NCBI GenBank assembly: GCA_023954175.1
Contig: JAMLIM010000028.1
Span: forward strand, 1 to 41,924
From: Rhizobacter sp.
GTDB lineage: Bacteria; Pseudomonadota; Gammaproteobacteria; Burkholderiales; Burkholderiaceae_C
Direction: 5' to 3'
Length of the DNA stretch: 41,924 nucleotides
This document shows positions 14,829 to 26,426 of the stretch, piece after piece. Numbering within the stretch: position 1 is the first letter of the stretch; each line of letters opens with the position of its first letter. A program made the translations under genes and the position numbers. Below the pieces are notes generated by a model. It did no database searches and had not been told where the DNA came from. It saw only the letters and a program-made list of their open reading frames with translations.

Positions 14829-16634
14829 ATGTCCACCGCAACCACCCTGCCCGCGCGCCGCGCCGGCGCCGCCGAACGCGCGCGCAACGTCGGCCCGTTG
14901 CGTGCGCTGCTGCCCTTCCTGCGCCCGTACCGCGGGCGTATCGCGCTGGCGCTGCTGTTCCTCGTGATGGCCGCGGTGAGCACGCTCGTGTTCCCGGTCG
15001 CGCTGCGCCTGCTGATCGACCAGGGCATGGTCGCGACCGATCCGGGCGAGCGCGTGATGGCGTTGCGCAATCATTTCTTCGAGCTGTTCGCGGTCGGCGC
15101 CGCGCTCGGCGTGTTCTCGGCGGCGCGTTTCTACATGGTGAGCTGGCTCGGCGAGCGCGTCACCGCCGACCTGCGCAACGCCGTCTACGGGCACGTCGTC
15201 GCCCAGAGCCCGGAATTCTTCGAGACGACGCAGACGGGCGAGGTGCTGTCGCGCCTGACGACCGACACCACGCTCGTGCAGACGGTCGTCGGCTCGAGCC
15301 TGTCGATGGGGCTGCGCAACTCGGTGATGGGCCTCGGCGCGATGCTGATGCTGATCATCACCAATCCGGTCGTCATGACGCAGGTGCTCGGCGTGCTCGT
15401 GCTCGTCGTGCTGCCTTCGCTCTACTTCGGGCGCCGCGTGCGCGGCCTGTCGCGCGCGAGCCAGGACCGGGTCGCCGATTCGAGCGCGATCGCCGCCGAG
15501 GTGCTGAACGCGATCCCCGTCGTGCAGAGTTACACGCAGGAGCCGCGCGAGGCCGCGCGCTTCAATGTTTCGACCGAGAATGCGTTCGAGACCGCGGTGC
15601 GCCGCACGCGGCTGCGCTCGTTTCTCGTCGCCTTCATCATCAGCGCCACCTTCGGCGCGCTGCTGTGGGGGCTGTACCAGGGCACGCAGGCGGTCATCGC
15701 CGGCAAGATCAGCGCCGGCCACCTCGGGCAGACGGTGGTCTACGTCATCATCCTCGTCTCGTCGGTCGCGGTGCTGGCCGAGGTCTACGGCGACCTGCTG
15801 CGCGCGGCCGGCGCGACCGAGCGCCTGATGGAACTCCTTGCCGCGCGTTCGCCGATCGTCACGCCGGCGCGGCCGGTGGCGCTGCCCGCGGTGCGCGGCG
15901 GCTCTTCGGTGACGTTCGAAGGCGTGACGTTCCACTACCCGTCGCGCCCGCAGCGCGCCGCGCTCGAACAGGTGTCGCTCGACGTGCGCGCCGGTGAGAC
16001 GGTCGCCATCGTCGGGCCGAGCGGCGCCGGCAAGAGCACCTTGTTCCAGTTGCTGCTGCGCTTCTACGATGCGCGCCAGGGTCGCGTCCTCGTCGACGGC
16101 GTGCCGGTGCGCGAAGCGGCGCTTGCCGCGCTGCGCGAGCGCATCGGCATCGTGCCGCAGGATGCGGTGATCTTCTCGACGAGTGCGCTCGAGAACATCC
16201 GCTACGGCCGCCCCGACGCGAGCGACGCCGAAGTGGTGGTCGCCGCGCGCGGCGCGCACGCCGACGAGTTCATTGCCGCCTTGCCCGAGGGCTACACGAC
16301 CTTCCTCGGCGAACGCGGCGTGCGCCTGTCGGGCGGGCAGCGCCAGCGCATCGCGATCGCGCGCGCGATGCTGAAGAACGCGCCGCTCCTGCTGCTCGAC
16401 GAGGCGACGAGCGCGCTCGACGCCGAGAGCGAGCGCATGGTGCAGGACGCCCTCGAACACGCGATGCAGGGCCGCACCACGCTCGTCATCGCGCACCGGC
16501 TCGCGACGGTGCAACGCGCCGACCGCATCGTCGTCATGGAGCATGGCCGCATCGTCGAGACCGGCACCCACGCGACGCTGTCCGCGGCCGGCGGCCTCTA
16601 CGCGCGGCTCGCGGCGCTCCAGTTCGACGTCTGA
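14829..16634 (+). CDS. MsbA-like ABC transporter, fused permease and ATPase
   Basis: A 601-residue half-transporter that should work as a homodimeric exporter in the inner membrane. Six membrane helices (about 35-330) precede an ATPase domain with Walker [10 protein letters not shown] (about 397-405), signature [14 protein letters not shown], Walker [13 protein letters not shown] and switch His in VIAHRLATV. It resembles the MsbA-related exporters common in proteobacteria; a lipid or other hydrophobic cargo is likely but not shown. It starts just after the inverted-repeat element and has no strong ribosome-binding site before its ATG, though the frame and N-terminus ([13 protein letters not shown]) look normal. 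No obvious operon partner; the next gene is 97 bases on. Confidence 0.92.
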   Translation: MSTATTLPARRAGAAERARNVGPLRALLPFLRPYRGRIALALLFLVMAAVSTLVFPVALRLLIDQGMVATDPGERVMALRNHFFELFAVGAALGVFSAARFYMVSWLGERVTADLRNAVYGHVVAQSPEFFETTQTGEVLSRLTTDTTLVQTVVGSSLSMGLRNSVMGLGAMLMLIITNPVVMTQVLGVLVLVVLPSLYFGRRVRGLSRASQDRVADSSAIAAEVLNAIPVVQSYTQEPREAARFNVSTENAFETAVRRTRLRSFLVAFIISATFGALLWGLYQGTQAVIAGKISAGHLGQTVVYVIILVSSVAVLAEVYGDLLRAAGATERLMELLAARSPIVTPARPVALPAVRGGSSVTFEGVTFHYPSRPQRAALEQVSLDVRAGETVAIVGPSGAGKSTLFQLLLRFYDARQGRVLVDGVPVREAALAALRERIGIVPQDAVIFSTSALENIRYGRPDASDAEVVVAARGAHADEFIAALPEGYTTFLGERGVRLSGGQRQRIAIARAMLKNAPLLLLDEATSALDAESERMVQDALEHAMQGRTTLVIAHRLATVQRADRIVVMEHGRIVETGTHATLSAAGGLYARLAALQFDV

Positions 16635-16731
16635 CGCCGCCTCGCAAACAGACCGGCCCCCACTGCGGCGCGCGCCTGCGCTTCGGCGTGAGCGCGCGCA
16701 GATTCGCCCGGGCCTCGGATACAGTTCGCAC

Positions 16732-18465
16732 ATGAGTCGAAATTCGTGGCCTTCGGGGTGGCGTTTGGGGTGGCACCTGGGGTGGCACCTGGGGTGGCAT
16801 TCGGGGTGGCGACGCGCGGCCGGGCTCTCGCTCTGGCTGCTGGTTGCAGCGCTGTGTGGCGCGCCCGGGGCGCGTGCCGCGGAGGGGCCGCAGGCGGGGG
16901 CTTCCGCACCCGACGCGCTGCTCACGGGCCTCGCCGCCGCAGCGGCGTCCCAGCCGACGTCGACGGTGCAGGACGACGCCCGGCTGATGATCTACAACCG
17001 TCCGATCATCACCTTCCGCGAGACCCTGCTCGGCCTCTCGCCCGCCGAGCGCGCGTCGCGCGCCGAGTTCCAGATCGATCAGGTCGCGGACAAGGGCGGG
17101 CCGTTCGAAGTAACCGTCTCGCCCTTCGAGAGCGCCATGATCGTGATGGTCGACGGCGCGCCGACGTTCCCGTTCGTGAGCCACGACCTCGGTCCGGGGC
17201 AGACGGCAGCGGACGTCGCGGCGGCGCTCCAGAAGGCGCTCAACGAGGGGCGTCAGGCGCGCTCGCTCACCTACATGCTGCGGGCGCTCGCCTACACGCT
17301 CGCCGCCGGGGCGGTTCTTGCCGCCATCCTGTGGGGGCTGAAGCGCCTCGGGCGCCGGCTGCGCAACCGGCTGCAGGCGCTCGCCGAGGTCCACGGCGAA
17401 AAGATCGCGCTCGGCGGCGAGCCCTCGCTCGGCCGGGAGCGGCTCAGCCGCATTCTGTCTGCCGCGCTGAAGGTCACGATGTGGGTGCTGGCGCTGGTGG
17501 CGACCGCGGAATGGGTCGGCTTCTCGATGAGCCAGTTCCCGTACACGCGGCGCTGGGGCGAGCAGATGCACCAGTCGGCGATCGAGCTGGCCAAGCTCAT
17601 CTTCGGCGCGATTGCCCACTCGCTGCCCGGCCTGGCCGTGGCGTTCGCGATCTTCCTGCTCGCGCGCGCGGTGCTCGGCATGCTGGCGCCGCTGTTCTCG
17701 CAGGTCGAGCGCGGCGAACTGCACCTGCCCTGGGTCGACCAGGACACGGTGCGCGCGACGCGCCGGCTGGTGCATATCGCCATCTGGCTGTTCGCCCTCG
17801 CGATGGCCTACCCCTACCTGCCGGGGGCGCAGACCGAGGCCTTCAAGGGCATGTCGGTGCTGCTCGGCCTGATGGTGTCGCTCGGCGCATCGAGCATGCT
17901 CGGCCAGGCCTTCAGCGGCCTGATCGTCACCTACAACCACACGATGCGCGTCGGCGAGTACGTGCGCGTCGGCGACGTCGAAGGCACCGTCACCGAGGTC
18001 GGCACCTTCACGACGCGCGTGCGCACCGGCATGGGCGAGGAGCTGACGATCCCGAACACGCTCGTCGTCGGCAGCGTGACGCGCAACTACTCGCGCTCGA
18101 TTTCGGGCTCCGGCTACATCGTCGACACCGTGCTCACGATCGGCTACGACGTGCCCTGGCGGCAGGTCCAGGCGATGATGCTCGAGGCGGCGCGGCGCAC
18201 CCAAGGCGTCAGCGAGGCGCCGCCGCCGAAGGTGTTCCAGACTGCGCTGAGCGACTTCTACGCCGAGTACCGCCTGATCGCGCACGCCCTGGCCTCGCGG
18301 CCGCGGCCGCGCGCCGAGGTGCTCAACCTGCTGCACGCCAACCTGCAGGACGTGTTCAATGAGAACGGCGTGCAGATCATGTCGCCGCACTACCGCGGCG
18401 ACCCCGAGCGCGCCAAGATCGTGCCGCGCGAGGAGTGGGACCCGCCCCTGGTGGGCAAAGGCTGA
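16732..18465 (+). CDS. MscS family mechanosensitive ion channel
   Basis: A 577-residue inner-membrane protein. The N-terminus has five Gly-Trp units at four-residue spacing, then a hydrophobic signal segment ([18 protein letters not shown], predicted cut before AEG). A periplasmic domain of about 130 residues precedes four or five membrane helices. The MscS core follows, with pore helix [19 protein letters not shown] and the beta domain with [20 protein letters not shown] and [15 protein letters not shown]. Such channels open under membrane tension and release solutes in hypo-osmotic shock. The ATG at 16732 is the only in-frame ATG before the signal segment. The extra periplasmic domain makes it larger than E. 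coli MscS (286 residues). Confidence 0.9.
   Translation: MSRNSWPSGWRLGWHLGWHLGWHSGWRRAAGLSLWLLVAALCGAPGARAAEGPQAGASAPDALLTGLAAAAASQPTSTVQDDARLMIYNRPIITFRETLLGLSPAERASRAEFQIDQVADKGGPFEVTVSPFESAMIVMVDGAPTFPFVSHDLGPGQTAADVAAALQKALNEGRQARSLTYMLRALAYTLAAGAVLAAILWGLKRLGRRLRNRLQALAEVHGEKIALGGEPSLGRERLSRILSAALKVTMWVLALVATAEWVGFSMSQFPYTRRWGEQMHQSAIELAKLIFGAIAHSLPGLAVAFAIFLLARAVLGMLAPLFSQVERGELHLPWVDQDTVRATRRLVHIAIWLFALAMAYPYLPGAQTEAFKGMSVLLGLMVSLGASSMLGQAFSGLIVTYNHTMRVGEYVRVGDVEGTVTEVGTFTTRVRTGMGEELTIPNTLVVGSVTRNYSRSISGSGYIVDTVLTIGYDVPWRQVQAMMLEAARRTQGVSEAPPPKVFQTALSDFYAEYRLIAHALASRPRPRAEVLNLLHANLQDVFNENGVQIMSPHYRGDPERAKIVPREEWDPPLVGKG
16755..16814 (+). repeat. Five-copy 12-bp tandem repeat at the start of the MscS-type gene
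   Basis: GGGGTGGC occurs at 16755, 16767, 16779, 16791 and 16803, exactly 12 bases apart. In frame it encodes GW followed by two variable residues, five times, just before the signal-peptide core. A 12-bp unit keeps frame whatever the copy number, so it could vary by slippage without breaking the gene. Confidence 0.9.
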
Positions 18466-18556
18466 GGCGGCGCGGCGTCCGCGACAATACGGCCTGGCGG
18501 CACGAAGCCGCAGCGCGGCCCGCGCCGTGGCCAGCCCTTCAGTCCCCCGCAAGCCC

Positions 18557-19381
18557 ATGCCGATCGAGAATCCCGCGCCGCCCGTGCGCAGCCAGTACGA
18601 AGACCTGATGCGCCATGTGGCGACGCACGGCGTCTTCAAGCCCGACCGCACCGGCACCGGCACGACGAGCGTGTTCGGCCACCAGATGCGCTTCGATCTC
18701 GCCGAGGGTTTCCCGCTCGTGACGACGAAGAAGGTGCACCTGAAGTCGATCATCCTCGAGTTGCTGTGGTTCCTGCGTGGCGACGGCAACGCGCGCTGGC
18801 TGCAGGAACGCGGCGTCACGATCTGGGACGAATGGGCCGCGCCCGACGGTGACCTCGGCCCCGTCTACGGCGTGCAGTGGCGCAGCTGGCCGACGCCCGA
18901 CGGCGGCCACATCGACCAGATCGCGCAGGTGGTCGAGCAGTTGAAGTCGAACCCCGATTCGCGCCGCATCATCGTCAGCGCCTGGAACGTCGCCGAGCTG
19001 TCGAAGATGGCGCTGATGCCGTGCCATGCGTTCTTCCAGTTCTACGTCGCGCAGGGCCGGCTGTCGTGCCAGCTCTACCAGCGCAGCGCCGACATCTTCC
19101 TTGGCGTGCCGTTCAACATCGCGAGCTATGCGCTGCTCACGCACATGCTGGCGCAGCAGTGCGACCTGGCAGTCGGCGACTTCATCTGGACCGGCGGCGA
19201 CTGCCACCTTTACGCCAACCATGCCGAACAGGTGGCGCTGCAACTCTCGCGCACGCCCTACCCCTATCCCCGTCTGCACATCAAGCGCCGCCCGCCGTCG
19301 ATCTTCGATTACGCGTACGAGGATTTCGAGGTGATCGGCTACCGTCATCATGAGCCGATCCGGGCGCCTGTGGCAGTATGA
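18557..19381 (+). CDS. thyA: Thymidylate synthase
   Basis: A 274-residue ThyA enzyme, near the family length (E. coli 264). It makes dTMP from dUMP using methylene-tetrahydrofolate, leaving dihydrofolate for the folA product next door. The catalytic nucleophile is Cys156 in [38 protein letters not shown] and the folate-site start [12 protein letters not shown] are conserved. The start at 18557 gives [21 protein letters not shown]; a longer reading from 18359 overlaps the mscS-type gene and is not used. The stop codon lies within the left arm of an inverted repeat. Confidence 0.97.
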   Translation: MPIENPAPPVRSQYEDLMRHVATHGVFKPDRTGTGTTSVFGHQMRFDLAEGFPLVTTKKVHLKSIILELLWFLRGDGNARWLQERGVTIWDEWAAPDGDLGPVYGVQWRSWPTPDGGHIDQIAQVVEQLKSNPDSRRIIVSAWNVAELSKMALMPCHAFFQFYVAQGRLSCQLYQRSADIFLGVPFNIASYALLTHMLAQQCDLAVGDFIWTGGDCHLYANHAEQVALQLSRTPYPYPRLHIKRRPPSIFDYAYEDFEVIGYRHHEPIRAPVAV

Positions 19382-19435
19382 GCCGCGTAAGAGGGGCCCC
19401 GCAAAGCGGGGATCGAAGCGACAGCGAATACTGCC
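19372..19435. repeat. Inverted repeat with inner hairpin between thyA and folA
   Basis: GGCAGTAT at 19372-19379 pairs perfectly with ATACTGCC at 19428-19435. Between them is a hairpin, CCCCGC (19397-19402), AAA, GCGGGG (19406-19411). The left arm contains the thyA stop codon. A second, shorter related copy follows near 19487-19522 (GTATGAGCCGC, then GCGG-GATCG and AGCGAC). The structure could end or attenuate thyA transcription, or be one copy of an interspersed repeat. Confidence 0.7.
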
Positions 19436-19533
19436 GGCCGCCGACCACCCGATGCCTCGCGCCGAACCGGCGTCGCGGAGGCGGCGGTATGAGCCGCAGA
19501 GCGGTGATCGCAGCCTAGCGACCGTGTGACGGC

Positions 19534-20052
19534 ATGACACTGACCTTGATCGCCGCCGTCGCCCGCAACGGCTGCATAGGCCGCGGCAACGCGTTGCTGT
19601 GTCACCTGCCCGAGGATCAGCGGCACTTCCGCCGCGCGACGCTGGGCGCCCCGGTGATCATGGGCCGCAAGACCTGGGATTCGCTGCCGGCGCGCTTTCG
19701 ACCGCTGCCGGGGCGGCGCAACATCGTCGTCACCCGCAATCCGCGCTGGCACGCCGAGGGCGCCGAAGCGGCGCACTCCCTGCAGGCCGCGATCGCGCTC
19801 GCCGGCGCTGCGCCCAAGGCCTTCGTGATCGGCGGCGGTGAGTTGTACCGCGAGGCCCTGCCGCTCGCCGATGAACTGGTGCTGACCGAGATCGATCGCG
19901 ACTTCGACGGCGACACCTTCTTCCCCGAGTGGGACCCGGCGCAGTTCGACGTTGTGAGCCGCGAATCGCAGCGCGCCGCGCCGCCGAACGATTTCGACTA
20001 CGCCTTCGTCACCTACCGACGCAACGCGAGGGCACGCGATGTCCGAGCATGA
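19534..20052 (+). CDS. folA: Dihydrofolate reductase
   Basis: A 172-residue DHFR that reduces dihydrofolate to tetrahydrofolate with NADPH, closing the cycle opened by ThyA encoded 152 bases upstream. Conserved parts are [15 protein letters not shown], the catalytic acid Asp28 in [22 protein letters not shown], the cofactor site [10 protein letters not shown], and [25 protein letters not shown]. One oddity: Cys23 (codon TGT) stands where bacterial DHFRs usually have Trp (TGG) next to the active site. Its 3' end overlaps the next gene by 14 bases, so the two may be co-translated. The call itself is not in doubt. Confidence 0.96.
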   Translation: MTLTLIAAVARNGCIGRGNALLCHLPEDQRHFRRATLGAPVIMGRKTWDSLPARFRPLPGRRNIVVTRNPRWHAEGAEAAHSLQAAIALAGAAPKAFVIGGGELYREALPLADELVLTEIDRDFDGDTFFPEWDPAQFDVVSRESQRAAPPNDFDYAFVTYRRNARARDVRA

Positions 20053-20614
20053 GTTCCACGTCCACGGTCCGCACGACCACGCGCTCGAGCATGCGGCCCA
20101 CAATCCGCCGGGCAGCTTTGCGGGGCGCCTGGCGGCGACGACGGCGATCCTCGCGACGGTGGGCTCGATCTTCTCGTACCTGGGCGGCGAGTCGCAGGCG
20201 TCTTCGGCGCGCTACGCGAACGACGCCGCGATCAAGCGCACGCAGGCGGTCAGCCTGTGGGCCGAATACCAGTCGGCAAGCACGAAGCAGGAGTTGCACG
20301 CGCTCGCGACCGATGTCGTACCCGAGGCGCGACGCGCCTTTCACGAAGACGCAGCCAGGCGCCACCTCGCGCGCATGGAGCGCGCCAAGGGCGACGCCGA
20401 GAAGCTGGAGGCCGACGCGGTCGCGCTCGATGCCCGGGGCAACACCGAACTGCGGGCCCATCACCGCTGGTCGCGCGCGACGACGGTGCTGCAGATCTCG
20501 ATCGCGATGGCCGCCATCGCGCTGCTGACCAAGCGCCGCTGGCTGCAGTTCGGCGTCTACGGCCTCGGCAGCGTCGGCATGCTGATGGGCCTGCTCGCCT
20601 GGCTGCGCCCCTGA
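20039..20614 (+). CDS. DUF4337 family membrane protein
   Basis: A 191-residue protein matching the DUF4337 pattern: a His-rich N-terminus ([18 protein letters not shown]), one hydrophobic segment around 30-48 ([19 protein letters not shown]), a long charged helix with [19 protein letters not shown], and two C-terminal membrane segments (about 146-190). Function is unknown for the family. The gene overlaps folA by 14 bases on the same strand and converges with cbbR, whose stop lies 21 bases further on. Confidence 0.85.
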   Translation: MSEHEFHVHGPHDHALEHAAHNPPGSFAGRLAATTAILATVGSIFSYLGGESQASSARYANDAAIKRTQAVSLWAEYQSASTKQELHALATDVVPEARRAFHEDAARRHLARMERAKGDAEKLEADAVALDARGNTELRAHHRWSRATTVLQISIAMAAIALLTKRRWLQFGVYGLGSVGMLMGLLAWLRP

Positions 20615-20635
20615 GCCGGGCCTCCCCGCGGTTCG

Positions 20636-21577
20636 TCAGTCCGGCGCCGCGCCCAGCAGCGGCGTGTCGTGCGCCACCAGCCACGCCTCGCCGCGCTCGA
20701 GGATGAAGTAGCGAAACGCCTCGGCCGCCGGCGACAAGAGTTTGGCCTGCAGGTTGACGACGTTCCAGGTGCGCATCACCGGCGTGCCTTCGATCTCGAC
20801 GCGATGCAGCAGGCCGGTCTTGAGCTCCAGCCCCACCGTGTGCAGCGAGACAAAGCTGATGCCCATGCCCGCCATCACGGCCTGCTTGATCGTCTCGTTG
20901 CTCGACATCTCCATCTTCACACGCGGCGCGAAACGGTGCTCGCCGAAGAAGGCCTCCATCGCGTGGCGTGTACCGGAACCGCTCTCGCGCACGATGAACG
21001 GATAAGGCGCGAGTGCCTCGACGCTGTGACTCTCGTCGGCGAGAAGCGGGTGGCCCGGTGGGCAGATGAAGACGAGCGGGTGCGCGGCAAAGGGCTCGGC
21101 GCGCGTCGCGAGTTCCTTCGGCGCACGGCCCATGATCGCGAGGTCGACGTCGTTGTTCTGCAGCATTGCGACGAGTTGCTCGCGATTGGCCGTGACCTGC
21201 AACTGGAAGTCGACGCCAGGATGCTCGTCACGGAACTGCACCAGCAGGTGCGGGATGAAGTATTTCGCCGTGCTGACGAGGCCGATGTTCAAGGTGCCGG
21301 TCTGCAGGCCCTTGAAGCGCGCCATCGCGTCGTCGGCGTCCTTCAGGGTGCCGATCAGGCGCTTTGCATAGAGCAGGAAATATTCGCCGGCCGTGGTGAG
21401 CGAGATCTGCCGCCCCTGGCGCTCGAAGAGCGGCAGCCCGACGTGCGATTCGAGCTCCTTGACCTGCATCGTGACCGCCGGCGGCGTGAGGTGCAGGTGT
21501 TCGGCAGCGCGGACGAAGCTGAGCTGGCGCGCCACCTCGTTGAACACCCTCAACTGACGAAACGTGACGTTCTTCAT
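20636..21577 (-). CDS. cbbR: LysR family regulator of the Calvin-cycle operon
   Basis: A 313-residue LysR-type regulator. The N-terminal winged helix (about 1-65) has FRQLRVFNEVARQLSFVRAA and LHLTPPAVTMQVKELE, typical of CbbR; the rest is the periplasmic-binding-protein-like sensor domain. CbbR proteins activate the divergent cbb operon in response to metabolites such as RuBP or NADPH. Divergence from cbbL, with 110 bases between the two start codons, supports this role. A dyad overlaps the ATG. No Shine-Dalgarno sequence is visible upstream of the ATG, so translation may be leaderless or weak. Confidence 0.94.
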   Translation of the reverse strand: MKNVTFRQLRVFNEVARQLSFVRAAEHLHLTPPAVTMQVKELESHVGLPLFERQGRQISLTTAGEYFLLYAKRLIGTLKDADDAMARFKGLQTGTLNIGLVSTAKYFIPHLLVQFRDEHPGVDFQLQVTANREQLVAMLQNNDVDLAIMGRAPKELATRAEPFAAHPLVFICPPGHPLLADESHSVEALAPYPFIVRESGSGTRHAMEAFFGEHRFAPRVKMEMSSNETIKQAVMAGMGISFVSLHTVGLELKTGLLHRVEIEGTPVMRTWNVVNLQAKLLSPAAEAFRYFILERGEAWLVAHDTPLLGAAPD

Positions 21578-21592
21578 TAAGTATTAGCTTAA
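21577..21592. promoter_or_regulatory. Candidate CbbR-binding dyad in the cbbR-cbbL gap
   Basis: TTAAG at 21577-21581 and CTTAA at 21588-21592 form an inverted repeat with a six-base spacer, in an AT-rich island unusual for this DNA (about 21577-21630). LysR-type sites are AT-rich dyads of this kind, and the position next to the cbbR start suits autoregulation plus activation of cbbL. The spacing does not fit the T-N11-A core exactly, so this is a candidate only. Confidence 0.5.
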
Positions 21593-21606
21593 GCCAAAGG
21601 CAATAA

Positions 21607-23169
<1,563 letters not shown>

Positions 23170-23187
23170 ATAGCGGAGAACCGAACC

Positions 23188-23628
23188 ATGATGACGAACC
23201 CGACCGGCCGCATCACGCAGGGCCAGTTCAGCTTCCTGCCCGAACTTGCCGACGCCGAGATTGCGCTCCAGATCGACTACGGCCTTGCAAAGGGCTACGC
23301 CTGGAGCGTCGAGTACACCGACGACCCGCATCCGCGCAACACGTACTGGGAGATGTACGGCATGCCGATGTTCGACCTGCACGACGCCGCGGGCGTGATG
23401 CAGGAATTGCACGCCTGCCGCAAGACCTTCCCGAACCACTACATCCGCATGCTGGCGTTCGATGCGACGCGCGGCGTCGAATCGATCGCGATGAGCTTCA
23501 TCGTCAACCGGCCGGCGAACGAGCCCGGCTTCGGCCTCGTGCGGCAGGAGACTTCCGGCCGCATGCTGCGCTACACGGTGCACAGCTACGCGACCGATCG
23601 CCCCGAGACCGGGCGCTACGGCACCTGA
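23188..23628 (+). CDS. cbbS: RuBisCO small subunit, red type
   Basis: A 146-residue small subunit that caps the L8S8 holoenzyme. Conserved features are [42 protein letters not shown] and the C-terminal extension after about residue 110 ([15 protein letters not shown]...TVHSYA), the hairpin that lines the central channel in red-type enzymes and is absent from green-type ones. It starts 18 bases after cbbL behind GGAG. Either of two adjacent ATG codons (23188 or 23191) could be used. Confidence 0.96.
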   Translation: MMTNPTGRITQGQFSFLPELADAEIALQIDYGLAKGYAWSVEYTDDPHPRNTYWEMYGMPMFDLHDAAGVMQELHACRKTFPNHYIRMLAFDATRGVESIAMSFIVNRPANEPGFGLVRQETSGRMLRYTVHSYATDRPETGRYGT

Positions 23629-23639
23629 GCGGAACCGCC

Positions 23640-24338
23640 ATGTACCGCATCGCCCCGAGCATCCTGTCGGCCGACTTCGCGCACCTGGGCGGCGAGGTTC
23701 GCGCGGTGGTCGCCGCCGGTGCCGATTGGATTCACTTCGACGTGATGGACAACCACTACGTCCCGAACCTCACTCTCGGCCCCGCCGTCGCGGCGGCGAT
23801 CAAGCCGCACTGCGTGCGCAGCGACGGCAGCGCCGTGCCGCTGGACGTGCACCTGATGGTGCAACCGGTCGCCGCGCTCGCGAAGGCATTCGCCGAGGCC
23901 GGTGCCGACCTCGTCAGCTTCCATCCCGACGCCGAGGCGCACGTCGACCGCACGCTCGCGCTGATCCGCGAAGCGGGCTGCAGGGCCGGCCTCGCGTTCA
24001 ATCCGGCGCAACCGCTGGACGTCCTCGAGTGGGTCATCGACAAGGTCGACCTGGTACTGATCATGAGCGTGAACCCCGGCTTCGGCGGTCAGAGCTTCAT
24101 CGCGTCGGCGCTGCGCAAGATCGAGCAGGCGCGGCGCATCATCGATGCGAGCGGACGCGACATCGCGCTCGAGGTCGATGGCGGCATCAAGGCCGGCAAC
24201 ATCCGCGCCGTCGCCGACGCCGGCGCCGACACCTTCGTCGCCGGCAGCGCGATCTTCGGCCGGCCGGACTACGCCACCGCGATGGCCGAAATGCGCGTCG
24301 CGCTGGCGGCGCCGGCGGGCTTGAGGCAGGCGGCATGA
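23640..24338 (+). CDS. rpe: Ribulose-phosphate 3-epimerase
   Basis: A 232-residue TIM-barrel epimerase that interconverts ribulose 5-phosphate and xylulose 5-phosphate; in the Calvin cycle it feeds Ru5P to phosphoribulokinase. Motifs: [28 protein letters not shown] (metal and catalytic Asp), [24 protein letters not shown] and [12 protein letters not shown]. It begins 11 bases after cbbS and shares ATGA with cbbX, so it is firmly inside the cbb operon and can equally be called cbbE. If no other rpe exists in the genome it also serves the pentose phosphate pathway. Confidence 0.96.
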   Translation: MYRIAPSILSADFAHLGGEVRAVVAAGADWIHFDVMDNHYVPNLTLGPAVAAAIKPHCVRSDGSAVPLDVHLMVQPVAALAKAFAEAGADLVSFHPDAEAHVDRTLALIREAGCRAGLAFNPAQPLDVLEWVIDKVDLVLIMSVNPGFGGQSFIASALRKIEQARRIIDASGRDIALEVDGGIKAGNIRAVADAGADTFVAGSAIFGRPDYATAMAEMRVALAAPAGLRQAA

Positions 24339-25285
24339 CGCAGCCGCTCTACGCGATCCCGGGCGCGCCCGCTGCAACGCCTGCGGCGGCTCCACCGGCC
24401 GTGGCCGCGGCGCCCGCACGCACGGTGGCCGAGGTGCTGCAGGCGAGCCAGGTCGAGGCTGTGCTCGACGAACTCGAGCGCGACCTCGTCGGCCTGGCAC
24501 CGGTCAAGCAGCGCATTCGCGACATCGCCGCGCTGCTCGTGATCGACAAGCTGCGCCTGAACCTGGGTCTCGCTTCGCAGATGCCCTCGCTGCACATGAG
24601 CTTCACGGGCAACCCCGGCACCGGCAAGACGACGGTGGCGCTGCGCATGGCCGAGATCCTGCATCGGCTCGCCTACGTGCGCAAAGGTCATCTGGTGGCC
24701 GTGACGCGCGACGACCTCGTCGGTCAGTACATCGGCCACACCGCGCCGAAGACGCGTGAAGTGCTCAAGAAGGCGATGGGCGGCGTGCTCTTCATCGACG
24801 AGGCCTACTACCTGTACCGGCCGGAGAACGAGCGCGACTACGGGCAGGAAGCGATCGAGATCCTGCTGCAGGTGATGGAGAACCAGCGCGACGATCTGGT
24901 CGTCATCTTCGCCGGCTACGGCGACCGGATGGAAACCTTCTTCCGCTCCAACCCGGGCCTGAGCTCGCGCATCGCGCACCACCTCGACTTCCCCGACTAC
25001 AGCCGCGACGAGCTGCTGAAGATCGGCGACTCGATGCTCGCGGGCATGAACTACCGCTTCGGCGACGACGCGCGCGCTGCCTTTGCCGAGTACCTCGCGC
25101 TGCGCATCGCGCAGCCGCACTTCGCCAATGCGCGCAGCGTACGCAACGCGCTCGACCGCATGCGGCTGCGCCAAGCGAGCCGCCTGTTCGCCGAGCGCGA
25201 GCGCGAGTTGACGCGCGACGACCTCACGACCCTCCTGCCCGCCGACATCCGCGCCAGCCGCGTGTTCGGCACGCCTTCTGCCTGA
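24335..25285 (+). CDS. cbbX: Red-type RuBisCO activase, AAA+ protein CbbX
   Basis: A 316-residue AAA+ ATPase that forms a ring and pulls the C-terminal tail of CbbL through its pore to release inhibitory sugar phosphates. Walker A is GNPGTGKT (92-99), the pore loop is YIGHTAPKT, Walker B is [12 protein letters not shown], and sensor/arginine-finger segments follow ([22 protein letters not shown]). The first 30 residues are an Ala/Pro-rich lead not found in all homologues. The start overlaps the rpe stop by four bases. Presence of CbbX confirms the red-type RuBisCO assignment. Confidence 0.96.
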   Translation: MTQPLYAIPGAPAATPAAAPPAVAAAPARTVAEVLQASQVEAVLDELERDLVGLAPVKQRIRDIAALLVIDKLRLNLGLASQMPSLHMSFTGNPGTGKTTVALRMAEILHRLAYVRKGHLVAVTRDDLVGQYIGHTAPKTREVLKKAMGGVLFIDEAYYLYRPENERDYGQEAIEILLQVMENQRDDLVVIFAGYGDRMETFFRSNPGLSSRIAHHLDFPDYSRDELLKIGDSMLAGMNYRFGDDARAAFAEYLALRIAQPHFANARSVRNALDRMRLRQASRLFAERERELTRDDLTTLLPADIRASRVFGTPSA

Positions 25286-25306
25286 AGACGCCCTCGAAAG
25301 ACGACC

Positions 25307-26413
25307 ATGCCGCTGTCGCACCGCTGGACCCTGACGCGCTACCTGATCGAGGAGCGCCGCCGCTTCCCGCAGGCCAGCGGCGACCTCAACGCGCTGTTGC
25401 TCGACGTCTCGATCGCCTGCAAGGCGATCGCACGCATCGTTTCCTTCGGCGGGCTCGGCGACTCTCTCGGCAACTCGCTCGGCGCATTCGCCGCGCCCGA
25501 GGCCGGCGCCGTCAACGTGCAGGGCGAGGCGCAGAAGCGCGTCAACGTCATCGGCAACGAGATCTTCATCCGCATGAACGAATGGAACGGTCAGCTCGCG
25601 GGCATGGCGTCGGAGGAGCTGGAGGTGCCGCGCCAGATCCCGGCGTCGCACCAGCGCGGCAAGTACCTGCTGCTGTTCGACCCGCTCGATGGATCGAGCA
25701 ACATCGACGTCGACGTGTCTGTCGGCAGCATCTTCTCCGTGCTGCGCGCACCCGACGAGGTCGTGCAGTCGGGCCGCGACGTGACCGAGGCCGACTTCCT
25801 GCAGCCCGGCGCGGCGCAGGTCGCCGCCGGCTACGCGATCTACGGCCCGACGACGATGCTCGTGCTGAGCGTCGGCAACGGCGTCGCCGGCTTCACGCTC
25901 AATCCGAACCTCGGCGAATTCGTGCTGACGCACCCGTCGATCCAGGTGCCGGCGGACACGCAGGAGTTCGCGATCAACACCTCCAACAGCCGCTTCTGGG
26001 AACCGCCCGTGAAGCGCTATGTCGACGAGTGCCTGGCCGGCAAGGCGGGCACGCGCTGCAAGGACTTCAACATGCGCTGGATCGCGAGCCTGGTCGCCGA
26101 AGCGCACCGCATCCTGATGCGCGGCGGCGTGTTCCTCTGCCCGCGCGACACGAAGGACCCGCAACGGCCAGGCCGGCTGCGCCTGCTCTACGAGGCGAAC
26201 CCGATCGGCTTCGTGATCGAGCAGGCCGGGGGCCGTTCGAGCACCGGGCGCCAGCCGATGCTCGGCGTCAAGCCCACCGCACTGCACCAGCGCATCGGCG
26301 TCGTGTTCGGATCACGCCACGAGGTCGAGCGCATCGAGCGCTACCACCACGAGCCGATGAACAGGGACGTTGCCAACCCGCTCTTCGCCGAGCGCGGGCT
26401 GTTCCGCGGTTGA
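25307..26413 (+). CDS. cbbF: Fructose-1,6-bisphosphatase class I
   Basis: A 368-residue class I FBPase. It removes the 1-phosphate from fructose 1,6-bisphosphate, and in cbb operons may also act on sedoheptulose bisphosphate. The metal site is FDPLDGSSNIDVDVSVGSIF; MRWIASLVAEAHRILMRGGVF and LRLLYEANPIGFVIEQAGG are substrate-site segments. It starts 21 bases after cbbX and lies 13 bases before cbbP, so it is part of the cbb operon. A separate housekeeping fbp elsewhere is possible but not visible here. Confidence 0.96.
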   Translation: MPLSHRWTLTRYLIEERRRFPQASGDLNALLLDVSIACKAIARIVSFGGLGDSLGNSLGAFAAPEAGAVNVQGEAQKRVNVIGNEIFIRMNEWNGQLAGMASEELEVPRQIPASHQRGKYLLLFDPLDGSSNIDVDVSVGSIFSVLRAPDEVVQSGRDVTEADFLQPGAAQVAAGYAIYGPTTMLVLSVGNGVAGFTLNPNLGEFVLTHPSIQVPADTQEFAINTSNSRFWEPPVKRYVDECLAGKAGTRCKDFNMRWIASLVAEAHRILMRGGVFLCPRDTKDPQRPGRLRLLYEANPIGFVIEQAGGRSSTGRQPMLGVKPTALHQRIGVVFGSRHEVERIERYHHEPMNRDVANPLFAERGLFRG

Positions 26414-26426
26414 GGAGGGAGACACC

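Noticed and set aside
14517-18819. Long minus-strand open frames across the ABC exporter and MscS-type genes
   Set aside because: Both run opposite genes with full sets of family motifs and show only Arg/His/Gln-rich shadow sequence.
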